From: Maritalea myrionectae DSM 19524 | GTDB lineage: Bacteria; Pseudomonadota; Alphaproteobacteria; Rhizobiales; Devosiaceae | DNA length: 64,000 nucleotides | Reading direction: 5' to 3' | Assembly (NCBI RefSeq): GCF_000423365.1 | Contig: NZ_KE384009.1 | Coordinates: 62,338-126,337 of the forward strand | Shown: positions 26,046 to 36,973 of the stretch, piece by piece | Layout: every line of letters starts with the position of its first letter | How positions within the stretch are numbered: position 1 is the stretch's first letter | The notes under the pieces: generated by a model | The model's database searches: none | The model's input: the letters and a program-made list of their open reading frames with translations, nothing else | Told to the model about the DNA's origin: nothing | Position numbers and translations under genes: made by a program

Positions 26046-27053
26046 TTAATTTCCCCAGCTTGGGGCGGGCGAACCGATAATTTGCAAATCTTTGGGGTCC
26101 GCCCCATTGATGCGTTGGAGCAGAAGCTGCGCCAAATGTTCGCCCGCCACAATCAGATCTTCCTCCACCCAATCAATGCGCGGGTGCAAATAATCCAAAA
26201 GATTTGAGGTTTTCCGGGCGATGATGTGCACGTCGCGCCCCACCTCGCCGCCGGCTTCTGTCACCCCATCCATGATGGCCAAGGCTGCAATTTCTGACGA
26301 GCAGATCACCCCTTGCGGCATGGTTTTGGTTTGAACGGCATTGGCACTTTGCGCCCGCAACCAATGAATATAATCATCACCGCCGCTGGCCTTGTTCCAA
26401 TAATCCGCAATTTGAAACCCGCCCTCGCGCGCCGCGCGTTGCAAGCCTGCCTGCAAATGCAGATAGAAAGTGAACTCACATTCCGGGGTCAGCAGGGCCA
26501 CCTGCGTACATCCCAACTCGGCCAAGCGTAGACCAGCCTGATGGGCGAATGTCTCATTATCAAAATCATAATAAGCGTGCGGAGGTTCCAACCGGGTTCG
26601 ACCGTGAGTGACCACGGGGAAATCATAAGATTGTGCAAACTGCACGCGCGCATCGTCAGGCGCCGTTTGCGCCAACACGATGCCGTCGGCGGCTCGATTG
26701 CGTACAATGTTTTGCACCTGCTCCAATTCATCATGACCCGGCAAAATCGGGTGGAACACCAGTTCATAAGGCGTGCTTTCCAATATCCGCGCCATGCCCA
26801 AAATCAACCGCCGCGAGAAATCTGAAATGTCATCCGACAATTGCATGGGCAAAATGATTTTGTGGGTATTGCCGGTGCGTAGCGACAGGCCCGCCCGATC
26901 GGGCTGATAGCCCACCTCTTCGGCAATTTCGCGAATATATCGCTTTGTCTTCACGCTGATATTGGGCGCATCATGCAGCGCCTTGGAAATCGTCGTCACC
27001 GCATAGCCCGTGCGTTGCGCAATCATTTTCAACGTTGGTTGTTTTGTCGTCAT
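26046..27053 (-). CDS. LacI family transcriptional regulator
   Basis: A 335-residue regulator with an N-terminal LacI helix-turn-helix (LKMIAQRTGYAVTTISKALHDAPNIS) and hinge, then a periplasmic-binding-protein-like ligand domain (DGIVLAQTAPDDARV; ALLTPECEF). The ATG at 27053 fits family length; an ATG at 27077 would add eight residues. It is convergent with the mannosidase, only 9 bp away, so it may provide a second, sugar-responsive control of the operon. Its own operator is not identified. Confidence 0.88.
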   Translation of the reverse strand: MTTKQPTLKMIAQRTGYAVTTISKALHDAPNISVKTKRYIREIAEEVGYQPDRAGLSLRTGNTHKIILPMQLSDDISDFSRRLILGMARILESTPYELVFHPILPGHDELEQVQNIVRNRAADGIVLAQTAPDDARVQFAQSYDFPVVTHGRTRLEPPHAYYDFDNETFAHQAGLRLAELGCTQVALLTPECEFTFYLHLQAGLQRAAREGGFQIADYWNKASGGDDYIHWLRAQSANAVQTKTMPQGVICSSEIAALAIMDGVTEAGGEVGRDVHIIARKTSNLLDYLHPRIDWVEEDLIVAGEHLAQLLLQRINGADPKDLQIIGSPAPSWGN

Positions 27054-27205
27054 GCGCGCCACGCTGTTGCCCCTCATCGCCCAAACCTTTGTGCCGCAAT
27101 TTTCGCGGTGAAGTCAATTCCGCATCATCGGGGTGACGAACCACGCCAAATCTGAAATGCTCAATATTACCGCACCATCAAACTGGTTTGAAAGGGACAA
27201 AATTT

Positions 27206-27610
27206 ATGAGCGATATTCTGACTGGACGCTGTTTTTGCGGCGCAATGCGCTATGAGGTTGAGAACAGTTTTGACAAAATGTTCTTTTGCAGTTGCGATCA
27301 GTGTCGTCAGATCACCGGCTCAGCCTTCGCCTCCAACCTTTTCACCGACAGCGCCAAATTTCGTTGGACACAGGGCGAAGAACATCTTGGCCGCTACGAT
27401 TTGCCCGGCCGTAAACTCGCCCGAACCTTTTGCAAAATCTGTGGCAGTGGCGTGCCCAAAATCAGCCCCAACGGCAAACAAGTCATGGTGCCCGCCGGCG
27501 GACTTGAAGGCGACCCCAACGTATCCATCCGCCGCCGCATTTTCCAATCAGAACGCCCGCACTGGCATCAACATTATGAAACCTATGAAGGGTTTGATCA
27601 GTTTCCATAA
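27206..27610 (+). CDS. GFA (CENP-V) family zinc-binding protein
   Basis: A 134-residue protein of the glutathione-dependent formaldehyde-activating (GFA) family. Its zinc cysteines are CFCGAMRYEV near 9-12, CSCDQC near 28-33 and CKICGSG near 76-80. Family members bind two zinc ions; many lack any proven formaldehyde role. The ATG at 27206 follows AAAGGGA. It stands alone between the LacI gene and the dehydratase, with no evident operon partner. Confidence 0.83.
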   Translation: MSDILTGRCFCGAMRYEVENSFDKMFFCSCDQCRQITGSAFASNLFTDSAKFRWTQGEEHLGRYDLPGRKLARTFCKICGSGVPKISPNGKQVMVPAGGLEGDPNVSIRRRIFQSERPHWHQHYETYEGFDQFP

Positions 27611-27793
27611 ACGGCATCAACGATTGCACCTAAATGATAAAGAGTGGCCACGTTCCTTTGTCCCCCAAACCAGATTATGTTTGGCGGCTCACAAATGTCA
27701 CAAATTGTCTTGAAAAAGCATGCGCGTGCTTTAAGAGATAGGCAAATCAAATGGACCCGACTAGTCTGAAGCCGACATTGGGACGGCACAAAA

Positions 27794-29707
27794 ATGATAA
27801 ATAAATTCCTGACCTTTCTTTTTGGTCTCAATCGCTGGGCAAAACGCAGCATTCAAGTTGCGGTGGACGTGTTTCTCATCACATTCAGCTATCTGCTGGC
27901 GATGATGTTGCGATTAGACGGAATCTGGTTCGCTGCGTACGCTGATCGTTGGACGATCCTTTTGCTTATCATTCCAGCCAGTATTTTTCTGTTCGCACGT
28001 ATAGGACTATATCGCGCTGTCATTCGATATATTGGTGGTCAGGCCCTGCTCACCATTGGAACGGGCATTTTGGTCTCAGCAGCGATGATGTTGCTGTTCA
28101 GTCAGTTGTTGAACTTGCCAGTACCCCGCTCGGTGCCAGCTATCTATGCCTTTATCGCCTTTTTCCTGATTGGCGGCGTGCGCTTTCTTTTGCGTGCGCT
28201 CTATTTCCAACAGCGGGCAAAACTCAACGACAATGTTCTCATTTATGGCGCGGGCGAATCCGGTCGGCAACTTTTGAACGCGCTCAAACAAGGTGCTGAA
28301 TTTCAACCCGTTGCCTTTATCGATGACGCCAAAGAATTTCGGGGGGTCGAGGTGGCTGGCATCCCCGTATTCGGACCAGACAAAATTGGTAGTCTGATCG
28401 AAAAATACGGTATTAAGGCCATATTGCTGGCACTGCCCAGCGCCCCCGTCAGTGCACGTAAAGCGATCATCACACGCCTTGAACCATTTGAGGTGCAAGT
28501 GCGCACAATCCCCGGCATGCGAGATCTCGTGTCGGGCAAAGCAGAAATTGCTGACTTGCAAACAGTTAAGCCTGAAGACCTGTTGGGACGGGACCCTGTG
28601 CCGCCGAACCAAGATCTTCTTTCCGCAAATATCAAAGACAAGACCGTGTTGGTTTCTGGCGCAGGTGGGTCGATAGGCAGTGAGCTTTGCCGCCAAATTT
28701 TAAGCCAGTGCCCCAAACAATTGGTGCTGCTCGAAGTATCGGAATATGCCCTCTATCGCATCCATGATGAACTCGAGGCGAACGACCGAAATTGCAATGT
28801 TGAGATTTTACCAGTGCTTGGTTCGGTGCAAAATGAAAAACGCATCAAAGCCATTCTTGAGCGCTTCAAGGTAGACACAATCTACCATGCTGCCGCATAT
28901 AAACATGTGCCTTTGGTTGAACAAAACGTGGTTGAAGGCATTCGAAATAATATATTTGGCACCGACACGATCGTGCGAGCGGCACTTGCCGCCAGGGTGT
29001 CATCCTTCATCTTGATCTCAACTGACAAAGCCGTACGGCCCACAAACATTATGGGCGCAACCAAGCGTGTAACAGAGCTGATTTGCCAGGCCCATGCGAG
29101 CCAATCAAATAGAACGCGGTTTTCCATGGTCCGCTTTGGCAATGTGCTGGGCTCATCAGGCTCAGTAATCCCGCGGTTTCAGCGCCAAATTGATAGCGGC
29201 GGCCCCGTGACGGTAACACACCCAGAGATCAACCGTTTTTTCATGACAATCCCCGAAGCGGCGCAACTTGTCATTCAAGCTGGGGCTATGGCAAAGGGTG
29301 GTGAGGTTTTTGTCCTGGATATGGGTGAACCGGTCAAAATTGTCGATCTGGCGCAACGCATGATCCGGCTACAAGGTCTCAAGCCCTATATCGCCGATGG
29401 CAACAACGCGGTGAAAAAAGACGGGGATATTGAAATTGTGTTCACAGGCTTGCGGATCGGTGAAAAGCTTTATGAAGAGCTTTTGATTGGTGAAAACCCA
29501 ACACCAACAAGCCATGAACGTATCATGTGCGCGCAAGAGCGAAGCCTACCGTCTGCGGAACTGGAGCAATTTCTTAAAGATCTGTTCGATGCCTGTGCGG
29601 CATATGATTTGCCGAAAATTCGGACATTATTGCAAAACGCCAATACCGGCTATCAACCGCAAGACGAAATTGGCGATGTCATCTGGCTGCAATCTGGGGA
29701 CGCCTAA
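27794..29707 (+). CDS. Membrane nucleotide-sugar 4,6-dehydratase (FlaA1/PglF/WbpM type)
   Basis: A 637-residue polysaccharide-biosynthesis enzyme. Four hydrophobic segments lie within residues 1-120, a CoA-binding-like Rossmann domain follows (about 140-260), and the catalytic short-chain dehydrogenase domain begins near 285 with NAD motif GAGGSIGSE. The active site STDKAVRPTNIMGATKR has Met in place of the usual Tyr, as in WbpM/PglF. It converts UDP-GlcNAc to a 4-keto-6-deoxy sugar. The PglE-like aminotransferase and PglC-like transferase are encoded about 28 kb away in the polysaccharide cluster. Its stop overlaps the convergent Fic gene by 4 bp. Confidence 0.89.
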   Translation: MINKFLTFLFGLNRWAKRSIQVAVDVFLITFSYLLAMMLRLDGIWFAAYADRWTILLLIIPASIFLFARIGLYRAVIRYIGGQALLTIGTGILVSAAMMLLFSQLLNLPVPRSVPAIYAFIAFFLIGGVRFLLRALYFQQRAKLNDNVLIYGAGESGRQLLNALKQGAEFQPVAFIDDAKEFRGVEVAGIPVFGPDKIGSLIEKYGIKAILLALPSAPVSARKAIITRLEPFEVQVRTIPGMRDLVSGKAEIADLQTVKPEDLLGRDPVPPNQDLLSANIKDKTVLVSGAGGSIGSELCRQILSQCPKQLVLLEVSEYALYRIHDELEANDRNCNVEILPVLGSVQNEKRIKAILERFKVDTIYHAAAYKHVPLVEQNVVEGIRNNIFGTDTIVRAALAARVSSFILISTDKAVRPTNIMGATKRVTELICQAHASQSNRTRFSMVRFGNVLGSSGSVIPRFQRQIDSGGPVTVTHPEINRFFMTIPEAAQLVIQAGAMAKGGEVFVLDMGEPVKIVDLAQRMIRLQGLKPYIADGNNAVKKDGDIEIVFTGLRIGEKLYEELLIGENPTPTSHERIMCAQERSLPSAELEQFLKDLFDACAAYDLPKIRTLLQNANTGYQPQDEIGDVIWLQSGDA

Positions 29708-31248
29708 CCGCTAAACTCCTCCCCGTAAATCACCTCAAACGCCCTCACCTCTTCATCGGTCAGCGCCGCGAATTCTTTTTGGCGGGCGCGGTTGGAGAGT
29801 TTGCCGTTATTTTGCTTGAGGAAGTTGAACAGCAAATCGACCATAGAGGCCGGCATTTCGGTGTGGGCCTCTATGCGTGATTTGAACTGATCATATTTGG
29901 TCAAAAATGCTGCCTCTTGCGGCAAGTCGTGGGTGATGGTGCGTTGCACGCAGGCGAACAAGAATTCAGCATGGGGCGTGGCATCAAAATAGCGGTAGAG
30001 GTCGACTGTTTGGTTGGTCACCTCCACATTCATATGCACCGTGGTGCGCCATTCAATATATGGCAGGATGCGGGCTGAATGGCTTTCAAGTACGCGTCGA
30101 TAGGTTTCGATCTGGTCCAAAATCGCCGCCGAAACGGGAAACACCATGCCTGGCGGATTGTAGCCGCGCGCGCTTAAAATGTGATGGATGAGATAGCGGT
30201 GCACGCGCCCATTGCCATCTTCAAACGGGTGAATATAGACAAAGCCAAAGGCCAAGATCGCCGCGGCGATCACGGGGTCCAGTCCATCTGCATATTCTTG
30301 ATCAAAGGCAATCAGCCCGCCCATCAGATCTGTTAAATCTTCAGGCTTAGCGCTGATATGTTCCGGCAGGGGCAGTCGGGTGTCCATTTCATGCTCACCA
30401 ACAAAGCCCCCCTCAGTGCGCCACCCCAATTGGATAAAGCGAGGGTCTTTGCCCAAAACCAATCGCTGCAGTCGCAAAAACTCGTCTTCGTCCAGCGGGT
30501 GCCTCCCGGCCTCGCCAATGGCTTTGCCCCACCGCTGTATCCGATCGTGCGGCGGCGCTTCCCCTTCAATGGCGTAGCTTGATTTAGAATCTTTGAGCAG
30601 CAAAAAAGCAGCGGTACGCGCCAAAATGGAATTGGAGATTTTCCCGATAATCGTCCGCGCCTCGGCGTCAAACTCTGCCGCAACAAATTGATCAATCTTT
30701 TTGGTGCGGCGCACCATGGGGCAAAAGGCCCGGTCGCCCGGCAGATTATTGTGCACACGATGACGGGTGGAGGTTTTTCCCTCAATGGCCCATTGCAGCT
30801 TCGGGTCCACCACTTTGGCATAGGTGCCGCTTTTGGCGTTTGGCAAATCCAATGATTTGTCGAGCAACCATTCATACAAAAACCAAACCCGCCGCATATA
30901 GGCACTGCTGGGTTGCGCTTTGATCATCGTTTCAAATTCACGCGCGGGCAGCGTTTCGAACAGTTTTTTCAACACTGCCAAATCCAAGCCCTCATATTTG
31001 AGCGCGAAGGTCAGGTGGCCCTGAAGGCTGGCTTTTGGCGCGTGGCGCGGCGTATAAAGCCGCCACCCTTCAGCTTCAAAGACTTGATGTTTTTGCCCGA
31101 TGGCACAAAGGGTGAGCGGCAGCGGGACCGCAAGACCATAAGCATCAATCAACGCCGCATAGCCGACCGGCTGCGCCGCCTCAGGCAAGCGCAGCTCGTG
31201 AAATATGCGGACGGCGCCTGAAAATTGATGATTCTGGTCGTTTTGCAT
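29704..31248 (-). CDS. Fic family protein (class II)
   Basis: A 514-residue Fic protein. The complete active-site motif HPFEDGNGRVHR lies near residues 340-351, so AMP (or other nucleotide) transfer is feasible. An inhibitory motif of the form SxxxEG (SYAIEGE near 219) lies N-terminal to it, which defines class II, self-inhibited Fic proteins. The C-terminal 100 residues look helical and may include a winged helix (NNGKLSNRARQKEFAALTDEE). Targets are unknown. A near-perfect palindrome lies just upstream of the start, suggesting tight control. Confidence 0.9.
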   Translation of the reverse strand: MQNDQNHQFSGAVRIFHELRLPEAAQPVGYAALIDAYGLAVPLPLTLCAIGQKHQVFEAEGWRLYTPRHAPKASLQGHLTFALKYEGLDLAVLKKLFETLPAREFETMIKAQPSSAYMRRVWFLYEWLLDKSLDLPNAKSGTYAKVVDPKLQWAIEGKTSTRHRVHNNLPGDRAFCPMVRRTKKIDQFVAAEFDAEARTIIGKISNSILARTAAFLLLKDSKSSYAIEGEAPPHDRIQRWGKAIGEAGRHPLDEDEFLRLQRLVLGKDPRFIQLGWRTEGGFVGEHEMDTRLPLPEHISAKPEDLTDLMGGLIAFDQEYADGLDPVIAAAILAFGFVYIHPFEDGNGRVHRYLIHHILSARGYNPPGMVFPVSAAILDQIETYRRVLESHSARILPYIEWRTTVHMNVEVTNQTVDLYRYFDATPHAEFLFACVQRTITHDLPQEAAFLTKYDQFKSRIEAHTEMPASMVDLLFNFLKQNNGKLSNRARQKEFAALTDEEVRAFEVIYGEEFSG

Positions 31249-31263
31249 GAAAAGTGCACATTC

Positions 31264-31292
31264 ATTGTGAAATTTAGGTCTAAATTCACAAT
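31264..31292 (-). promoter_or_regulatory. Palindrome upstream of the Fic gene
   Basis: ATTGTGAAATTTAG and CTAAATTCACAAT form a dyad with arms of 13-14 bp and a single bulged base, centred about 30 bp before the Fic start codon. It overlaps where a promoter should lie. It is a strong candidate operator; the binding protein is unknown and could be the Fic protein itself, which carries a possible winged helix. Confidence 0.5.
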
Positions 31293-31374
31293 ATCATGAA
31301 AAACGATTACAAAACAGTCTTTTTGTCACCATATGCAGACAAGCCGTGAAAAATAGGCACAACGCCCTTGCCCC

Positions 31375-33165
31375 TTAAATGGGTTGTGTCACCTGCTGCA
31401 AATAGATTTGCGCTTGCGCGCTAACTTGATCCTTGAGCAATTCAAAACATGTTTTGTGATAGTCATTGAGCCAATCACGTTCCGGTTGCGCGAGCATTTC
31501 AGGGATCACTGAAGAAGTTTCGATGGGCATATAGCTCAGCGTTTCAAACCCGTAGAAGCCATCGCCTAAGTCTATAATCTCGAACAGGTTTTCAATCCGG
31601 ATACCATACTCACCCGCCACGTAATAACCTGGCTCGATGCTCAGCACCATACCGGGCACCAACTCCATATCATTGAAGGCGCGACCGATGCGTTGAGGTT
31701 GCTCGTGGACGGAAAGATTGTGGCCAACCCCGTGGCCCGTGCCGTGATCATAGTCTTTTTTGATCGACCAGAGCGGCGCGCGGGCGATGGCGTCGATGTG
31801 ATGGCCGAAAGTTTTTTGCGGAAATTTGAGAGTCGCCAGCGCCAAAAACCCACGTAAAACCGAAGTGTAATTTTTGCGAAATTCAAGTGAAGTTTCACTA
31901 AAATTATAGGTCCGAGTGCTGTCGGTGGTGCCATCGGCAAATTGACCACCGGAATCGTGCAAATAGATTTCGCTTGGGTCGAGCGCACGGTTGGATTGCT
32001 CGGTGACTTTATAGTGGCACATGGCCCCATTTGGCCCGGCCCCAGAAATCACATCAAAGCTGAGTTGTTCAAAACCGGGCAGCTCAGCGCGCAGCTGTTC
32101 AATCTTTTGCGCCACTTCCAATTCGGTGATCGGGTTGCCCGCTTCAAATCGCGGTCCCACTTCCCCATGCAGCCATGCGCCAAGCTCGGTCCACGCAATG
32201 CCGTCACGCTTGTGGCAATCGCGCATGCCGCCCAACTCGGTGGCATTTTTGATGGCTTTGGTCAGGGTGATGGCGCTACGGCCATGCTTGATCTGACCGC
32301 CCTCACCTGCCGCAAACTGAACAGCAACGGGGGTGAATTGCGGGTCATAGCCCAAAACTTTGTCGCTGGCCGCGTGGTCGGCTATGGCGGGCAAAAACCG
32401 TTCCGGCGCGCAGATTTCAACGCCATCCAACTCAAAGTCGGTCAGGTCCTGCGGCACCTTTTGCGGATCGACAAACCATTGCACTGCCCCTTCCCGATCT
32501 AAGGTCAGGAACGAGTTGATAAAGGGATTATAGGCAATGTCGTTGCCGCGAATGTTCAAGAGCCAGGCGATATTGTCGGGCTGGTTTTCCACCAGCACAT
32601 CAATGTTTTGCGCCACCAGATGCGCCGCAATGCGTTTCCGCTTGATGGCAGAATGTTCACCGCTCATTTGCGCGCCAAACGGGCGGGCTTTGTCTGCAAC
32701 GGGGGCAGGCTGTTCGGTCCAGAGATGATCGATGATATTGTCTTCGGTCGCGATCAGATGATTGTGCGACTGGGTCGTGGCGGCGCAGAGGTCCTTATGC
32801 CAACTGGCAGGGATATGCATCGGATCAAAACCGATGCGCAAACCGCGTTGTTCGGTATGTTTGAGCCAATCCGCCAAAGGTTGATCATGCAAATGACGAT
32901 AAGAAAACAAGCCTTCCGGACATTGCTCGCGCACCTGCACCGTGTAGCGCCCATCCACAAAAAGGACCGCCTGATCCTGTGTGATCAGCGCCAGCCCAGC
33001 GGACCCGGAAAAGCCGGTCGCCCACAGCAAACGTTTGTCGCAATCCGCCACATATTCAGCCATATGGGCATCAAAGCGCGGCACAATCAACGCGTCCAAA
33101 TCTTGGCGTTTCAGCGCGTCGCGAATATCGCTCAGGCGCTTCGCTTGGGGGGAGCTATTCAACAT
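31375..33165 (-). CDS. M24 family Xaa-Pro aminopeptidase (aminopeptidase P)
   Basis: A 596-residue cytoplasmic metallopeptidase with two creatinase-like N-terminal domains and a C-terminal pita-bread domain. Metal ligands are visible in order: Asp residues in HDSGGQFADGTTDSTRTY, His in HGTGHGVGH, Glu in SIEPGYY and Glu in IRIENLFEI. It removes N-terminal residues before proline. The ATG at 33165 is preferred; a GTG at 33192 lies inside the preceding ATPase gene. As the last gene of a peptide-transporter operon it probably digests imported peptides. Confidence 0.89.
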   Translation of the reverse strand: MLNSSPQAKRLSDIRDALKRQDLDALIVPRFDAHMAEYVADCDKRLLWATGFSGSAGLALITQDQAVLFVDGRYTVQVREQCPEGLFSYRHLHDQPLADWLKHTEQRGLRIGFDPMHIPASWHKDLCAATTQSHNHLIATEDNIIDHLWTEQPAPVADKARPFGAQMSGEHSAIKRKRIAAHLVAQNIDVLVENQPDNIAWLLNIRGNDIAYNPFINSFLTLDREGAVQWFVDPQKVPQDLTDFELDGVEICAPERFLPAIADHAASDKVLGYDPQFTPVAVQFAAGEGGQIKHGRSAITLTKAIKNATELGGMRDCHKRDGIAWTELGAWLHGEVGPRFEAGNPITELEVAQKIEQLRAELPGFEQLSFDVISGAGPNGAMCHYKVTEQSNRALDPSEIYLHDSGGQFADGTTDSTRTYNFSETSLEFRKNYTSVLRGFLALATLKFPQKTFGHHIDAIARAPLWSIKKDYDHGTGHGVGHNLSVHEQPQRIGRAFNDMELVPGMVLSIEPGYYVAGEYGIRIENLFEIIDLGDGFYGFETLSYMPIETSSVIPEMLAQPERDWLNDYHKTCFELLKDQVSAQAQIYLQQVTQPI

Positions 33166-33175
33166 GGGAAGACTT

Positions 33176-34158
<983 letters not shown>

Positions 34159-34162
<4 letters not shown>

Positions 34163-35154
34163 GATTGCCCCCCTGCCCCAACGGGCGGTTGGGTGGGATT
34201 GAAACAGGCGACTTGATGTTGCGTACCTTCAAGTGGCGGCTTTGTCTCGACACAAGCGTCAACAGCATGGGCGCAGCGCGGGGCAAAGGCGCAGCCTTTT
34301 GGCAAATTCATCAGGCTGGGCGGCGTGCCCGGCAGCGAAAAGAGCGGGGTGCGCGGCTCGACATTTTCCGGCACCGATTGCAGCAATCCCATGGTGTAAC
34401 GATGCAACGGGTTGCGCAGCACATCGCGCGTACTTCCCTTTTCCACCAGCTTGCCGCCATACATCACCGCCAATCGATCACAGGTTTGCGCCGCAACGCC
34501 CAGATCATGGGTCACCAAAATCACCGACATGCCCAACTCATGCGACAGGTCCAAAATCAATTTCAGAATTTGATTTTGAATGGTCACATCAAGCGCAGTG
34601 GTGGGTTCATCCGCCAATAGCAATTTTGGTGAGGAGGCCAAGGCGATGGCGATCATCACCCGTTGGCGCATGCCACCGGAGAACTGGTGCGGGTAATCAT
34701 TCAAGCGTCGCAATGCATCGGGAATCCCAACCAGATCCAACAATTCGATGGCGCGAAGGTGCCGTGCTTTTTTGTCCAGTTCTGTGTGGGCCACCAGATT
34801 TTCTTTGATCTGTACGCCCACTGTCAGCAACGGATTAAGCGAGGACATGGGTTCTTGAAAAATCATCGCAATGTCTTTGCCGCGAATTTTGCGCATTTGC
34901 GCTTCGGGCTTGGTGACCAGATTTTCGCCTTGCCACATCACTTCGCCGGTCACTTCCCCATAGCGTCGCGCCAGCCCCATAATGGAGCGCAAGGTGATGG
35001 ATTTGCCCGAACCGCTTTCGCCCACAATGCCCAGCACTTCCCCCGCCGCTAGGTCGAAGCTGACCTCGTCAACCGCACGGAGTTTTTGCCCGCCCACATG
35101 AAAGGAGGTGCTGAGATTCTTGACCGATAGAAGGGCTGAATTTGATTGTGTCAT
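34159..35154 (-). CDS. Peptide ABC transporter ATP-binding protein (DppD/OppD-like)
   Basis: A 331-residue ATPase with Walker [10 protein letters not shown]-loop [17 protein letters not shown], signature [15 protein letters not shown] and Walker [15 protein letters not shown]. The C-terminal extension has the cysteine set [14 protein letters not shown] typical of this subgroup. It partners the DppF-like protein as a heterodimer. The gene begins 9 bp after the DppC-like permease gene. Confidence 0.92.
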
Positions 35155-35163
35155 ATCTGTCCC

Positions 35164-36015
35164 CTATCCCCGTGGCCGCATCAAATCGGTGATGCCATCG
35201 CCCACCAGTGAAAAGCCTAGGCCCGTCAACACAATCGCAATGCCCGGCATCAGGCTGAGCCACCATGCGGTGGTGATGAAGTTGCGCCCTTCGGCAATCA
35301 ACACGCCCCACTCTGCCTGGGGCGGTTGCGCGCCCAAGCCGAGATAGCCAAGGGAAGAACCGAGCAAAATGGCCAGCGCCATATCGGTCATCCAATAGAC
35401 AATCACCGGGGTGATGGCGTTGGGCAGCAAATGGCGGAAGATGATGCGGCGATCAGAATAGCCCATCACCTTGCCCGCGGCGGCATAATCATTGCCGAGT
35501 TGGCCCATGATTTCAGCGCGCATCAACCGCGCATAATAGACCCAACCCACAAGGGTGATGGCGATATACATATTGGTGAGGCCCGGCCCCAATACCGCGA
35601 CCACCGCAATCACCAACACCAAAAAGGGAAAGGTGATGATCGCGTCAACGCAGCGGCCAAAAATCATATCGGCCACCCCGCCATAATAGCCCACCAACGC
35701 CCCGACAAAGATACCGATGGCCAAGCAAAAAATGGTGGCGAACAGCGCCATTTGCATATTGACCGAATAGGCCCAGATCACCCGCGAAAAAGTGTCTCGC
35801 CCCAAATTGTCGGTGCCGAACCAATGCAGCGCCGAAGGCGGTTGTTTGATCGCCGTATAATCAAACACGTTCGGATCATAAGGCGCGAACAGATCTGGAA
35901 ACAGTGCCAGCGAGATGGAACTGATCAGAATAAAAAGGCCGAGCAAAAAGCTGGGGCGCTTGAGCGCCACCATGTGCGATTTACGCGGCAAGCGGAAAAA
36001 GAGTTTTTTGACCAT
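35164..36015 (-). CDS. Peptide ABC transporter permease (DppC/OppC-like)
   Basis: A 283-residue inner-membrane permease. The N-terminal OppC_N segment precedes six predicted membrane helices; the HWFGTDNLGRDTFSRVIW motif near 70 and the coupling loop AAGKVMGYSDRRIIFRHLLPN near 180-200 are diagnostic of the dipeptide/oligopeptide/nickel class. It abuts the DppB-like gene with no spacer, consistent with coupled translation. Confidence 0.92.
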   Translation of the reverse strand: MVKKLFFRLPRKSHMVALKRPSFLLGLFILISSISLALFPDLFAPYDPNVFDYTAIKQPPSALHWFGTDNLGRDTFSRVIWAYSVNMQMALFATIFCLAIGIFVGALVGYYGGVADMIFGRCVDAIITFPFLVLVIAVVAVLGPGLTNMYIAITLVGWVYYARLMRAEIMGQLGNDYAAAGKVMGYSDRRIIFRHLLPNAITPVIVYWMTDMALAILLGSSLGYLGLGAQPPQAEWGVLIAEGRNFITTAWWLSLMPGIAIVLTGLGFSLVGDGITDLMRPRG

Positions 36016-36957
36016 TTACGCCACCCGCAATCTGGGATCGAGCCAAGCCTGGATCAGATCCGTGAGCAAAAAGATGATGGACACCAGCACGGCGAAGGTG
36101 AGCGTGAGACCCTGAATGAGCGGATAGTCGCGGGCAAAGATCGCATCGAGCATCAAACGGCCCACGCCGGGCACCGCAAACACGGTTTCGGTGACCAAGG
36201 TGCCGCTCATCAAATTGCCGATGGACAGGCCCAACAGGGTGACGGTTGAAATCAACGCATTGCGCAACACATGGCGACCCAGAATAATTCGTTCTGGCAG
36301 GCCTTTGGCGCGGGCGAACTGCACATATTCCGCATCTACCACTTCAATCACCGAGGACCGCAAATTGCGCATGATGATCGCAGAGGTGTAGAGTGCCACG
36401 GTAAGCGCCGGCAAAAGCAAATGATACATGTGTTCCAAAAAGGTGGTGCCATACCCGCCCACCGGAAACCAGCGCAACTGCGCGGCCAGAAAGGTGAGCA
36501 ATAACAAGCCAATATAAAAGACGGGTGTAGATAGCCCGACTTGAAACGCCGTGCGAATGGATGTGTCGAGCCATGTGTTGCGGTTAAGCGCGGCGACAAA
36601 AGCCAACGGCCCCGCAATCAGCAAAGAGAACAGCACCGCGTAAAGGGTGAGAAAGCCTGAGGCGGGCAAGCGCTCCAAAATCACTTGAGTGACTGGCGCT
36701 TTCATCAGAATGGAATCGCCCAAATTGCCGGTAAAAACATTTTTGACAAAAATGCCAAATTGCATCCAAAGCGGTTGATCAAGCCCCAAACGCTGGCGGA
36801 TTTGCTCTAACTGTTCTGTGGTGGCCTTTGCATCGGCCATCGCAATGGCAGGGTCGCCCGGCAAGGCGCGCACCAGCAAAAATATAATGACCATCACAAT
36901 CAAAAAGGTCGGGATGATCTGCAACAGTCGTGAAAAGAAATAGGATATGGTCGACAT
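36016..36957 (-). CDS. Peptide ABC transporter permease (DppB/OppB-like)
   Basis: A 313-residue permease with six helices. LLVRALPGDPA near 30-40 and the coupling region EYVQFARAKGLPERIILGRHVLRNALI near 205-230 are typical. The ATG at 36957 is preferred because conserved sequence starts there; the frame stays open 13 codons further upstream into a hairpin region. It forms the pore with the DppC-like subunit. Confidence 0.91.
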   Translation of the reverse strand: MSTISYFFSRLLQIIPTFLIVMVIIFLLVRALPGDPAIAMADAKATTEQLEQIRQRLGLDQPLWMQFGIFVKNVFTGNLGDSILMKAPVTQVILERLPASGFLTLYAVLFSLLIAGPLAFVAALNRNTWLDTSIRTAFQVGLSTPVFYIGLLLLTFLAAQLRWFPVGGYGTTFLEHMYHLLLPALTVALYTSAIIMRNLRSSVIEVVDAEYVQFARAKGLPERIILGRHVLRNALISTVTLLGLSIGNLMSGTLVTETVFAVPGVGRLMLDAIFARDYPLIQGLTLTFAVLVSIIFLLTDLIQAWLDPRLRVA

Positions 36958-36973
36958 AATTGATCTCAAAGGA

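Noticed and set aside
35326..36249. 307-codon open frame on the plus strand over the peptide permeases
   Set aside because: It is antisense to the DppC/DppB-like genes and rich in His/Gln/Arg, the usual pattern of a shadow frame.
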